Assembly: GCF_001591405.1 (NCBI RefSeq)
Contig: NZ_BCUV01000006.1
Coordinates: forward strand, 62,001-126,000
Direction of reading: 5' to 3'
DNA: 64,000 nt
DNA from: Janibacter terrae NBRC 107853
GTDB taxonomy: Bacteria > Actinomycetota > Actinomycetes > Actinomycetales > Dermatophilaceae
A model generated the notes under the pieces. That model was not told where the DNA came from and did no database searches. It worked only from the letters and a program-made list of their open reading frames with translations. The position numbers were made by a program, and so were the translations under genes. This document shows positions 25,631 to 34,317 of the stretch, one piece after another (position 1 is the stretch's first letter; each line of letters begins with the position of its first letter).

Positions 25631-26482
25631 ATGACGCGTGCACCGGCCGGCGGCCCGATGCTGCGCGCGCTGCGACGTCAGCGGGGCCGCACCCAGGACG
25701 ACCTGGGACACGACTCCGGCGTGAGCACACGCACGATCCGCGGCCTCGAGCGCGGCGAGATCCACCGGCCCCAGATCGCGACCCTGCAGCAGCTCGCAGT
25801 CGCGCTGCACCTCGGACCGCAGGAGCAGGCGGAGTTCCTGCACGCCTGGGCCACGCCCCAGCCGACCGGCTTCGACCAGCTGCTCGTCGACCCCTCCGAG
25901 CCCGAGCTCGAGCAGATCGATGCGCTCACGAGGCCGGCCCTGGGGTCGTACCGGGTCATCAGCCAGATGTGGCGGACCCGGGTCTCCGCTGGTCGCCGCC
26001 TCGTCCACACCGCCTGCCACTGCGGCATCGCCGCCGTCGCGGACGGTCTGGACCGCGTCTTCAACGTGCAGAACGGTGACGCGACCACCGACGCCGCAGA
26101 CCTGCGGTTCACGCCGCTGCTGGGCTGCGACCTCATCAGCCGCCGGATCTTCCCCGAGAGCAATGTCGCGGTCTTCGAGGTCGGGCTCACCACGCGGCTG
26201 GCGAAGGGGGCGACCCACGCCTACGCGTACGACATCAGCGACGAGGGCCCCGCGGGTGAGGGCGACGCCGACGGCTTCGTCTGGGGACCGCTGCACACCG
26301 CGCGGTCCCTCGTCGTGTCGGTCGAGTTCGAGGTGCCGCCCGCGCAGGTGATCCGCGTGGAGCGCGCCCCGGGCCAGGACTTCCGGTTCCTCGGCGGGGT
26401 CGCCCTGGACGAGCACCATCGGGCGTCGCTCGTGCTCGAGGACGCCGGCCCGGGGGCCTTCGGGTTCACCTGGCGGTGGTGA
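25631..26482 (+). CDS. XRE-family transcriptional regulator with C-terminal ligand-like domain
   Basis: 283 residues. The first 65 hold a helix-turn-helix of the XRE type (LRALRRQRGRTQDDLGHDSG, STRTIRGLERGEIHRPQ). The remaining 200 residues form a domain I do not recognise, with hydrophobic strands typical of a sensory beta-fold (FVWGPLHTARSLVVSVEFEV). ATG at 25631 is preferred to GTG 25622 because AAGGTG stands before it. The gene is convergent with the DoxX-like gene across a strong terminator. Its target is unknown; the inverted repeat upstream suggests autoregulation. Confidence 0.8.
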   Translation: MTRAPAGGPMLRALRRQRGRTQDDLGHDSGVSTRTIRGLERGEIHRPQIATLQQLAVALHLGPQEQAEFLHAWATPQPTGFDQLLVDPSEPELEQIDALTRPALGSYRVISQMWRTRVSAGRRLVHTACHCGIAAVADGLDRVFNVQNGDATTDAADLRFTPLLGCDLISRRIFPESNVAVFEVGLTTRLAKGATHAYAYDISDEGPAGEGDADGFVWGPLHTARSLVVSVEFEVPPAQVIRVERAPGQDFRFLGGVALDEHHRASLVLEDAGPGAFGFTWRW

Positions 26483-26495
26483 CGGCCGCGCAGGT

Positions 26496-26540
26496 GCAGC
26501 ACGGGGCCGGGGAGGCCATGTCTCCCCGGCCCCGTGCTGC
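26496..26540. terminator. Bidirectional terminator between XRE and DoxX genes
   Basis: A perfect 19-bp stem: 26496-26514 pairs with 26522-26540 around the seven-base loop GCCATGT. It lies 14 bases after the plus-strand stop and ten bases before the end of the minus-strand DoxX-like gene. Confidence 0.85.
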
Positions 26541-26549
26541 GGTGGGCGA

Positions 26550-27149
26550 CTACTTCAGGAAGCTGTGACGCTGCACGAAGGGGAGGCGCTCCCACATCCT
26601 GCCCAGCCCCCACGTCCTGCCTGCCCCCATGAGGGCCAGCGCGACGAGCGCCAGCGCGTAGACCAGGTGGTCGTCCATGAAGGGGTTGTTCGCCGGAGGC
26701 AGTGCCGCGCTCCACATCAGCACGAGCATGAGCGCGCCCGCTGCGGCGGCGATACGCATCCCGACACCCAGCATCAGCGACAGACCGATCGCTGCCAGGC
26801 CGATCATGAAGAGCCAGTCGGCCCAGGCGGCCGCGGCGAAGCTCTGGTAGAAGTCGGCCAGCGGGCCGTCGGTACCGAACTTCAGGAAGCCGAGGGTGGG
26901 CGAGCCGCCGTTGATCCACGCGTCGGGACCGAACCGGTCGACCACGCCTGTCTCGGGGTTGCGGCCGGTGGCGAAGCCCAGCGCGAACAGCTTGTCGAGG
27001 AAGGCCCACAGGAACACCCAGCCGAGGCTGAGGCGCAGCGTGGCCATCACGTAGGGCACGGCGCGCTCCGCGGTGAGCGTCGCGGACGTCGTCCCGACCC
27101 GGGGCTGCGCGGGCGCAGCGCTCCAGAAGTGCTTGGCATGGGTGCTCAT
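26550..27149 (-). CDS. DoxX-like membrane protein in the DosR-type island
   Basis: 199 residues with four membrane segments: LRLSLGWVFLWAFLDKLFAL, the WLFMIGLAAIGLSLMLGVGM pair, and a final VYALALVALALMG helix. This is the DoxX/thiosulfate-quinone-oxidoreductase-subunit fold found in redox-linked membrane complexes. The conserved acidic and Phe/Leu pattern (FLDKLFALGF) is retained. The promoter is notable: a GGGAC-type box centred at 27235.5 and a CAGGAT -10 (27205-27200) 23 bases downstream, so it is probably activated by the DevR protein encoded nearby under hypoxia or redox stress (inference). Confidence 0.85.
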   Translation of the reverse strand: MSTHAKHFWSAAPAQPRVGTTSATLTAERAVPYVMATLRLSLGWVFLWAFLDKLFALGFATGRNPETGVVDRFGPDAWINGGSPTLGFLKFGTDGPLADFYQSFAAAAWADWLFMIGLAAIGLSLMLGVGMRIAAAAGALMLVLMWSAALPPANNPFMDDHLVYALALVALALMGAGRTWGLGRMWERLPFVQRHSFLK

Positions 27150-27228
27150 GACCTGTTCTCCCTCTCGCTGGCAGTACGCCCGTCTGTCGGACACTTCTGA
27201 TCCTGCTCGCCGAGCGCCCTCCGGGGCA

Positions 27229-27269
27229 GGGACCAATGTCCCCCTTCGACAGGTCGGGACCAAGGTCCC
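27229..27269. promoter_or_regulatory. Two DosR/DevR-type boxes between doxX-like and devS-like genes
   Basis: GGGACCAATGTCCC (27229-27242) and the fully symmetric GGGACCAAGGTCCC at its ends (27256-27269) match the GGGAC-x4-G-x-CCC pattern bound by mycobacterial DosR. The first is centred about 42 bases before the start site implied by the doxX -10 at 27205-27200. Relative to the leaderless devS start at 27321 the boxes are centred at -58.5 and -85.5. No protein-binding data are available. Confidence 0.75.
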
Positions 27270-27311
27270 GGGGGTCACTCCCTGCCCCGTCGGAGCGGGT
27301 CCACGCCCTAG

Positions 27312-28993
<1,682 letters not shown>

Positions 28994-28994
<1 letters not shown>

Positions 28995-29037
28995 GGACCT
29001 TGGGCCCGGGCGATCGGGGGTCCGACGGGGCGATACT
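28994..29037 (+). promoter_or_regulatory. DosR-type box and -10 before the devR-like gene
   Basis: AGGACCTTGGGCCC (28994-29007, one mismatch from the GGGACC-N3-G-N-CCC pattern) is followed 24 bases later by GATACT (29032-29037). The implied start near 29044 places the box at about -43. The devR-like gene may therefore have its own autoregulated promoter within the devS-devR gap. Confidence 0.6.
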
Positions 29038-29059
29038 TCTCGAGAGAGCGAAGGAGTCG

Positions 29060-29710
29060 ATGGTGGCCACGACGGTGTTTCTCCTGGACGACCACGAGGT
29101 CGTGCGACGCGGGCTGCGCGAGCTGCTCGAGACGACGTCCGACATCAGCGTCATCGGCGAGTCCGCGTCCGCGTCGGAGGCCACCCGTCGCATCCCCGCC
29201 CTGCGGCCCGACGTCGCGATCTTCGACGCCCGCCTGCCGGACGGCTCGGGCATCGACGCCTGCCGGGAGGTGCGGTCGGTGGACCCGGGCATCAAGGGCC
29301 TCATCCTCACGTCGTACGACGACGGCCAGGCGCTGGCGGCCGCCGTGCTCGCCGGGGCCTCGGGGTACCTGCTGAAGGACATCAAGGGCAACGGGTTGAT
29401 CGATGCGATCCGTCGGGTCGCCGCGGGCGAGAACCTGCTGGACGACGAGCGCGCCGACGAGCTGCGCAGGAAGTGGTCGCCACCGACCCCTCCTGACGCG
29501 CTGCTCAGCCGCTTGACCCCCCAGGAGCAGCTGATCCTCGAGCACGTCGCCGAGGGCCTCACCAACCGCCAGATCGGCGAGGTCATGTTCCTGGCGGAGA
29601 AGACCGTCAAAAACTACGTCACCTCGATCCTGTCCAAGCTCGGGTTCCAGCGTCGCACCCAGGCGGCCATCTACGCGGTGGAGAACCGTGCCTCGGGCGG
29701 TCCCCGCTGA
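29060..29710 (+). CDS. devR: DevR/DosR-type response regulator (NarL/LuxR family)
   Basis: 216 residues. Receiver domain: acidic pocket Asp10-Asp11, phospho-acceptor Asp56 in DVAIFDARLPDGSGID, LILTSYDD switch residue and the LLKDIKG Lys. LuxR-type DNA-binding domain from about 150: LTPQEQLILEHVAEGLTNRQ, then the recognition helix in FLAEKTVKNYVTSIL and LGFQRRTQAA. The wording of both domains is very close to mycobacterial DevR/DosR. It should bind the GGGACC-type boxes found in this region when phosphorylated by the upstream kinase. AAGGAG at 29051-29056 fixes the ATG at 29060. Confidence 0.94.
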   Translation: MVATTVFLLDDHEVVRRGLRELLETTSDISVIGESASASEATRRIPALRPDVAIFDARLPDGSGIDACREVRSVDPGIKGLILTSYDDGQALAAAVLAGASGYLLKDIKGNGLIDAIRRVAAGENLLDDERADELRRKWSPPTPPDALLSRLTPQEQLILEHVAEGLTNRQIGEVMFLAEKTVKNYVTSILSKLGFQRRTQAAIYAVENRASGGPR

Positions 29711-29712
29711 TC

Positions 29713-29755
29713 GGGACCTTCGGCCCTGTCGACGGTCGCCGAGGGGGGCCATGGT
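29713..29755 (+). promoter_or_regulatory. DosR-type box just after devR, facing a gene-free stretch
   Basis: GGGACCTTCGGCCC (29713-29726) is the best match to the DosR consensus in the window. A CATGGT hexamer (29750-29755) follows after 23 bases, the spacing seen at the other boxes. Nothing that looks like a protein gene starts within 190 bases, so the promoter may serve a short RNA ending at the hairpin at 29842-29871. Confidence 0.55.
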
Positions 29756-29761
29756 GGCAGC

Positions 29762-29871
29762 AGGCCGGCACCGGTGTCGCCCAGTCAGGGGACGAGGCAG
29801 CACCGGTACCGGCGCTTCTCCCGCGGGGAGACGGGGAGACCGAGGGGCTGTCTGACGCCAGACAGCCCCTC
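29762..29871 (+). ncRNA. Candidate DosR-controlled small RNA
   Basis: Predicted from promoter and terminator only. A DosR-type box plus -10 imply a start near 29762, and a perfect 13-bp hairpin ends at 29871, giving a transcript of about 110 bases. The interval contains short self-complementary stretches (ACCGGT, CTCCCGCGGGGAG) and no convincing reading frame or ribosome site. Mycobacterium tuberculosis is known to make a DosR-induced small RNA, but I see no basis for sequence homology. It could instead be an unused promoter or a leader. Confidence 0.3.
29842..29871 (+). terminator. Hairpin terminator downstream of devR
   Basis: GAGGGGCTGTCTG (29842-29854) and its exact complement (29859-29871) enclose the loop ACGC. 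No T-run follows. It separates the devS-devR transcript and the putative small RNA from the next box-driven gene. Confidence 0.75.
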
Positions 29872-29904
29872 ACACCTGTGCGGAGCTCTCCGCACCGCCG
29901 TCAC

Positions 29905-29947
29905 GGGACCATCGACCCATCCCGTGGGGACCGCGGCGCGGAAGACT
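29905..29947 (+). promoter_or_regulatory. DosR-type box and -10 before the orphan membrane sensor gene
   Basis: GGGACCATCGACCC (29905-29918) is followed after 23 bases by AAGACT (29942-29947), then six bases to the ATG at 29954. If transcription starts at the ATG, the box is centred at about -42.5, the usual position for DosR activation. Confidence 0.65.
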
Positions 29948-29953
29948 GAACGG

Positions 29954-30550
29954 ATGGGCACGCGACAGGCTCCAGCCGCAGGGACGGACCGACCGAACCC
30001 GTGGTTCCGAGCGAGGCCTGCGACCGTGGCCGGTACCAGTGCGGCGATGTACTCCGCGGTGTTCGCGACCAGCCTGTGGTTGGGCGACGCCAGTGACGCG
30101 GTGCTGATGCTCCTGATCTTCCCGATCAGCATGCTCGCCCTCACCTTCGGGGCGCGGGTCGGCTCGCTCGCCGGCCTCGTCGCAGCAGGACTCGTCGTCG
30201 CGTGGACGTGGATCGTCGGCGTGGACCCGTCGCTGGTCGGGTGGGTGTCCCGGGTGGGGACGATGCTCTTCCTCGGGGTGCTCATCGGGGACGCCGCCGA
30301 CCGGCTCGTCCACGCCGAGGAGGAGCGACAGGCGCTGGAGATCTCGCAGCTGCGCCACCGGCAGGCGGCGGAGGTCACCGACTCCCTGATCCAGGGCATG
30401 GCCGCCGCCAAGTGGTCCCTGGAGTCCGGTCACCTCGACGCGGCTGCGACGACGCTCGAGGAGACCATCGCCAGCGGTCAGCACATGGTCTCGGCCGCGC
30501 TGCGAACGCCGGCACCGACCACGCCCTCTGGTGAACGTGCCGTGCGCTGA
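29954..30550 (+). CDS. Orphan membrane protein with sensor-like coiled coil, no kinase domain
   Basis: 198 residues. About four hydrophobic segments (AMYSAVFATSLWLGD, LMLLIFPISMLALTFGARVG, LAGLVAAGLVVAWTWIVGV, TMLFLGVLIGDAA) resemble the DUF4118-type membrane module of sensor kinases. They are followed by a charged coiled coil (EEERQALEISQLRHRQAAEV) and a helical tail (DSLIQGMAAAKWSLESGHLD) similar to a kinase dimerisation helix but without an HATPase. It may modulate a partner kinase such as the DevS-like protein; this is inference. The promoter has a DosR-type box at the exact activating distance. Confidence 0.75.
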   Translation: MGTRQAPAAGTDRPNPWFRARPATVAGTSAAMYSAVFATSLWLGDASDAVLMLLIFPISMLALTFGARVGSLAGLVAAGLVVAWTWIVGVDPSLVGWVSRVGTMLFLGVLIGDAADRLVHAEEERQALEISQLRHRQAAEVTDSLIQGMAAAKWSLESGHLDAAATTLEETIASGQHMVSAALRTPAPTTPSGERAVR

Positions 30551-30678
30551 GGTCAGCGCCGCGGACCGAGACACCCGTCGACAGGGGACGGACCCGTACC
30601 GATCTCACGGGTGATGACGACCCAGAACATGTTGTCGACGCCCGACCTCGTCGTCCCGAGTGAAGGCCACGCGACCGA

Positions 30679-30710
30679 CAGGACCGTGAGGCCCCTACGG
30701 TCCCGTCCTG
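30679..30710. terminator. Inverted repeat between convergent genes
   Basis: GGACCGT (30681-30687) and ACGGTCC (30697-30703) pair around a nine-base loop, and CAGGAC/GTCCTG extend the dyad outward with a one-base offset. It sits between the membrane sensor-like gene and the convergent sigma-factor gene. The rest of the 185-base gap shows nothing recognisable. Confidence 0.5.
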
Positions 30711-30735
30711 CCTCCTGGGCGGCCATCGCCCACCC

Positions 30736-31527
30736 TCAGACCTCGAGGTGGGTTCGCAACCGCCGACAGACGCTCGAGAGGATCCGCGAGACCTGCATCT
30801 GGCTGATGCCGAACCGTTCGCCGATCTGCCGCTGGGTCAGGTCGGCGCCGAAGCGCAGGCTGACGATCTTTCGCTCCCGCTCGTCGAGCTCCTCCTCCAT
30901 CGCCGAGCGAAGGGAGATGAGCGTCGCCGACCGTTCGAAGACGTCCTCCGCGTCGTCCGCGAGGGCATCGCCCAGAGAGGCGCCGGCGTCGTCGTGGACC
31001 GGCTGGTCCAGCGACGTCGACCGGTAGCGCTCCCCCGCCGCCCGGGCGGAACGTACCTCCTGCGGCGAGACACTCCCTGCGGCCGCGATCTCCTCGATCG
31101 TCGGCTCGCGCTGGAGGTCCTGCTGGAGCTGCGTCGTCGTCTCGCGCACCCGATGGTGCAGCTCCTGCACGCCCCGCGGCGGGCGCACGGCCCAGCCGTG
31201 GTCCCGGAAGTGGCGCTTGAGCTCGCCCGTGATCGTCGGTGCGGCGAAGGCGGTGAAGCCGAACCCGCGCTCGGGGTCGTAGCGCCGGACAGCGAGGACG
31301 AGGCCGAGCATGGCCACCTGCACCAGGTCGTCCAGCTCGATGCCGCGGCCGGCGAAGCGGGTGGCGAGGCCGATGGCCAGCCCCTGGTTGTCGACCACGA
31401 CCCGCTCCCGCAACCGCGCGGCCTCGGCGGGATCGGCCTCACGGCGGGCGGCGGCCAGCATCTCCGCAGCGTGAGCCTCACGGTCCTGATGGGCCGACGA
31501 ACGTTCGTCGGAGGTGGTTTCGGACAT
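30736..31527 (-). CDS. sigF: SigB/SigF/SigG-family RNA polymerase sigma factor
   Basis: 263 residues. Region 2: LAIGLATRFAGRGIELDDLV and MLGLVLAVRRYDPERGFGFT, then TFAAPTITGELKRHFRDHGW (promoter-melting segment); region 3 with REPTIEEIAAAGSV; region 4 with LDERERKIVSLRFGADLTQR and FGISQMQVSRILSSVCRRLR. This is the general-stress/sporulation subfamily, in actinobacteria usually called SigF or SigB. No anti-sigma gene adjoins it, so control may be through distant partners. ATG at 31527 precedes a hydrophilic leader of about 30 residues. Gene context suggests a general stress role. Confidence 0.92.
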   Translation of the reverse strand: MSETTSDERSSAHQDREAHAAEMLAAARREADPAEAARLRERVVVDNQGLAIGLATRFAGRGIELDDLVQVAMLGLVLAVRRYDPERGFGFTAFAAPTITGELKRHFRDHGWAVRPPRGVQELHHRVRETTTQLQQDLQREPTIEEIAAAGSVSPQEVRSARAAGERYRSTSLDQPVHDDAGASLGDALADDAEDVFERSATLISLRSAMEEELDERERKIVSLRFGADLTQRQIGERFGISQMQVSRILSSVCRRLRTHLEV

Positions 31528-31722
31528 GGAGCGGCCTCTTTCGATCAAGAAGGCGCCAGCCACGGTCACGAGCCGGTGTCGTTCGTCCAGACAACCACAC
31601 AGGTGCAGGGGCCGCAATGCAGAGGACCGAGGCCGTGCGCCGATCCCCGCATACCTCGGCAGTGCGCGGGTAGCCCCCGGTGAGCCTCCAGACGAAGGGA
31701 CGACCGACGGAAGGAACCGAGC

Positions 31723-32049
31723 ATGGTCGTACCGGAACAAGGACCGAGGCGAGTCCTCTACCGCTATGTCGGTCGGCGTGTGCGCACGATCGACGGGCGG
31801 GTCCTCGGTGACATCGACGACGTCCTCGTCGACGCCCGGAGCGGCGCTGTGCAGTGGCTGGTGCTCCGGGTGCGCGGCATGCGTCGACGTCATCGTGCGA
31901 TACCCGTCTACCTCTCGATCGAGGTCCGCGGGCAGCTCGTCGTCCCCACCACGCGGCACACGCTGCTCGCGGCGCCGCACGTGCGCCTGGGCGGGGCTCT
32001 GACCGCGTCGCAGGAAAGACGTCTGCGCGCCCACTGGACCACCTATTAG
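31723..32049 (+). CDS. PRC-barrel domain protein
   Basis: 108 residues, one PRC-barrel: GRRVRTIDGRVLGDIDDVLV followed by SGAVQWLVLRVRG, a compact beta-barrel known from photosynthetic reaction-centre H subunits and RNA-processing proteins. Beyond binding roles its function is unknown. GGAAGGAACC gives a good ribosome site before ATG 31723. The divergent region towards the sigma gene (195 bases) holds no clear promoter beyond a GGGTAG hexamer, which resembles a SigF-type -10 but lacks a matching -35. Confidence 0.78.
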   Translation: MVVPEQGPRRVLYRYVGRRVRTIDGRVLGDIDDVLVDARSGAVQWLVLRVRGMRRRHRAIPVYLSIEVRGQLVVPTTRHTLLAAPHVRLGGALTASQERRLRAHWTTY

Positions 32050-32120
32050 GCGCAGGTGGCGCGAGGCCCCGTCCGTGAAGCACACTCCCTTCGAGATTGC
32101 CGGAAGAAGGAGTGCCACGG

Positions 32121-32789
32121 ATGAAGGATGTCGAGCTCGCTCACATCGTCGAGCAGCTGTCGATGGAGCCCGAGGAGAGCCTGACGCTGCAGCAGGTCGT
32201 CGACCAAGCGGTACGCTACGTGCCCGGCTGCGACATGGGCAGTGTCTTCGTGCGGCGCAACGGGACGGTCGAGATCGCGGCGACGACCGACCCGTCGGCC
32301 ACCCGGGTCGACGACCTCCAGTTCGAGTTCGACGAGGGGCCGTGCCTGTCCGTCCTGCAGGAGCACGAGATCGCGTCGGTGCCCGACACCGCGACCGACG
32401 ACCGCTGGCCGCGGTGGTCCGACGGTGCCGTGGAGCACGGCGTGCGCTCCTCGCTGAGCCTGCGCCTCGCGATCGAGGAGCCCTACCTCGCGTGCCTCAA
32501 CATGTACTCCCGCGAGCCTCGGAGCTTCGACGGTGACGCCGTCGACCTCGCGGTCGTGTACGCGCGCCTGGCGTCGGTCGCGACCCTGCAGGCCCGCGAG
32601 GTCTCGGGTCTGCGCAGCGCCCTGAACAACCGCCTCATCATCGGAGCGGCGCAGGGGATCCTCATGGAGCGCTACGGACTGAGCCTCAACCGCTCCTTCG
32701 AGGTCCTCCGCCGCCGCTCCAACGAGACCAACACCAAGCTGCACGACGTCGCCCAGGGCCTCGTCGACGGTCTGGAGATCCGCGACTGA
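32121..32789 (+). CDS. GAF-ANTAR RNA-binding antitermination regulator
   Basis: 222 residues. N-terminal GAF domain (about 18-155: LQQVVDQAVRYVPGCDMGSV, QFEFDEGPCLSVLQEHEIAS) and a C-terminal ANTAR helix bundle (about 160-215: LRSALNNRLIIGAAQGILME, LSLNRSFEVLRRRSNETNTK). ANTAR domains bind paired stem-loops in nascent RNA to prevent termination. The GAF probably senses a small ligand or redox state. ATG at 32121 with AAGGAG ten bases before. No dual stem-loop target was identified nearby. Confidence 0.9.
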   Translation: MKDVELAHIVEQLSMEPEESLTLQQVVDQAVRYVPGCDMGSVFVRRNGTVEIAATTDPSATRVDDLQFEFDEGPCLSVLQEHEIASVPDTATDDRWPRWSDGAVEHGVRSSLSLRLAIEEPYLACLNMYSREPRSFDGDAVDLAVVYARLASVATLQAREVSGLRSALNNRLIIGAAQGILMERYGLSLNRSFEVLRRRSNETNTKLHDVAQGLVDGLEIRD

Positions 32790-32796
32790 GCGTCGG

Positions 32797-33144
32797 TCAC
32801 GCCGGCGGCGCCGGCACCGGGTGCTCGCGCAGGGCCTGCGCGACCGCGACGAGGTTGCTCGCCATCGTCCGACCGGTGCGCTCCGACCACGCGTGGCCGT
32901 GCTCGGTCTCCGAGTACGTCGGCCCGGGACCGGGCCCCATGTTCCGGTAGGTCCAGGCCTGCCCCGGCACGGTGAACCCGATGTCACCCAAGGCGCCGGC
33001 CACCTCGGCGACCACGTGGTGCGCACCGTCCTCGTTGCCGGTGACGACGACGCCCGCGACCTTGCCGTAGGCCACCGGTGTCCCGTCGTCGCGCGTCTCG
33101 GAGATCATCGCGTCAATCACGACCCGGCGGGGCAAGGCGGTCCA
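32797..33144 (-). pseudogene. C-terminal fragment of a flavin-dependent NAD(P)H reductase
   Basis: About 115 residues match the second half of NADPH-dependent FMN reductase/flavodoxin-like quinone reductases: DAMISETRDDGTPVAYGKVA, VVVTGNEDGAHHV, GDIGFTVPGQAWTYRNMGPG and GRTMASNLVAVAQAL. The FMN-binding N-terminal half (about 80 residues) is absent. Upstream the frame stays open to 33234 but the sequence no longer resembles the family. The break lies close to the start of the divergent FUSC gene. It is most likely a truncated pseudogene, though a short translated product cannot be excluded. Confidence 0.7.
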
Positions 33145-33212
33145 CCCCGCATGCATGTCGAGCAACGGGGTACAGGAGTGGCTGCCCATCGGTGAAGACA
33201 ACAGAGGTGATC

Positions 33213-34310
33213 GTGGACCAGGACCGTGCCGCACGCCGTCGCGTCCGCGCGCGACCGGTCCTCGTGCCGACGCTGACCTCCCTGCGGACCCGCTCCGACC
33301 TGTCCCAGGTCCTCAAGGCGGTCCTGGCCGCGGTGCTCGCCTGGTTGGTCGCCGCCCACGTCCTGGGCCTGCAGGAGTCCTTCATGGCCCCGTGGACGGC
33401 GCTCCTCACCGTCCACGCGACGGTGTTCAGATCCTTCACCCGCGGCGGACAGGTCATGATCGCCTCGCTCGCGGGCATCCTGCTCTCGTACGCGGCGGTC
33501 GAGGTCGTCGGGCAGACCCCCACCGCCCTCGGGCTGGCGCTCCTCGTCGGCATGCTGCTCGGCCGCGTGCGCCCCATCCGCGACGAGGGCAGCACGGTCG
33601 CGACGACGGCCCTCTTCGTCATCACCGCCGGCCAGGCCGAGCAGGCTCCGGTCCTGCTCGACCGGGTGGTCTGCACCGGGTTGGGCGTCGCCCTGGGCAT
33701 CCTCGTCAACCTCCTCGTGCTCGCCCCCCTCGACGACCGTCTCGCTCGGGACCAGGTCGACGCCCTCCGCACGGAGCTCGGGGAGCTCTTGTACGAGATG
33801 GCCGACGCCCTGACGACCGCCAAGAACGTGGATCCCGCCGCGTGGTTGGAACGCACGCTGCGGGCGGAGGAGCAGGTCGGCGAGGCGCGAGGGCTGCTGC
33901 GCCACACCCGTGAGGCACGGCGAGGCAACCCGCGCAAGCGGTCCCGAGAGATCGACCCGGCGGCCTACGAGAACTTCCTGCGGCGCATCGACGAGGGTTT
34001 CACGCACACCCGGTCCATGGCTCGCACCGTCGAGAACTCCCACATCGAGCCGGACAACTGGGACCCGCACTTCCGCGACGTCTGGCTCCGGTTGCTCCAC
34101 GACCTCGGCGCGCGGATCGCCGCGCCGGCGAAGGACCAGCCCAGCCTGCTGCCACGCCTGCAGGCCCTCACGGACGAGATGTCGCGCGAGGACCTGCCGC
34201 AGGTCGCGTGGCCGGTCTACGGGGCACTGATCAACAGCACCCGCACCATCGTCGAGATCGTCGACGAGGTGCTCAACGGCCCGCTGGCCGGGGCCACTCG
34301 GGCGGGCTGA
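33213..34310 (+). CDS. FUSC-type aromatic acid exporter/membrane protein
   Basis: 365 residues: five or six hydrophobic segments in the first 170 residues (LKAVLAAVLAWLVAAHVLGL, LALLVGMLLGRVRPIRDEGS, VALGILVNLLVLAPL) followed by a long helical cytoplasmic domain. This is the layout of the FUSC/YccC and ALMT-like exporters of aromatic acids. GTG at 33213 is chosen because AGAGG (33203-33207) sits at a good distance; upstream GTGs at 33192 and 33207 are alternatives. It is convergent with the catalase gene, seven bases apart. Confidence 0.85.
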   Translation: MDQDRAARRRVRARPVLVPTLTSLRTRSDLSQVLKAVLAAVLAWLVAAHVLGLQESFMAPWTALLTVHATVFRSFTRGGQVMIASLAGILLSYAAVEVVGQTPTALGLALLVGMLLGRVRPIRDEGSTVATTALFVITAGQAEQAPVLLDRVVCTGLGVALGILVNLLVLAPLDDRLARDQVDALRTELGELLYEMADALTTAKNVDPAAWLERTLRAEEQVGEARGLLRHTREARRGNPRKRSREIDPAAYENFLRRIDEGFTHTRSMARTVENSHIEPDNWDPHFRDVWLRLLHDLGARIAAPAKDQPSLLPRLQALTDEMSREDLPQVAWPVYGALINSTRTIVEIVDEVLNGPLAGATRAG

Positions 34311-34317
34311 GCCCGGG

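Noticed and set aside
31660-31722. SigF-dependent promoter before the PRC-barrel gene
   Set aside because: A GGGTAG hexamer exists near 31665 but no GTTT-like -35 at the proper distance, so support is too weak to list.
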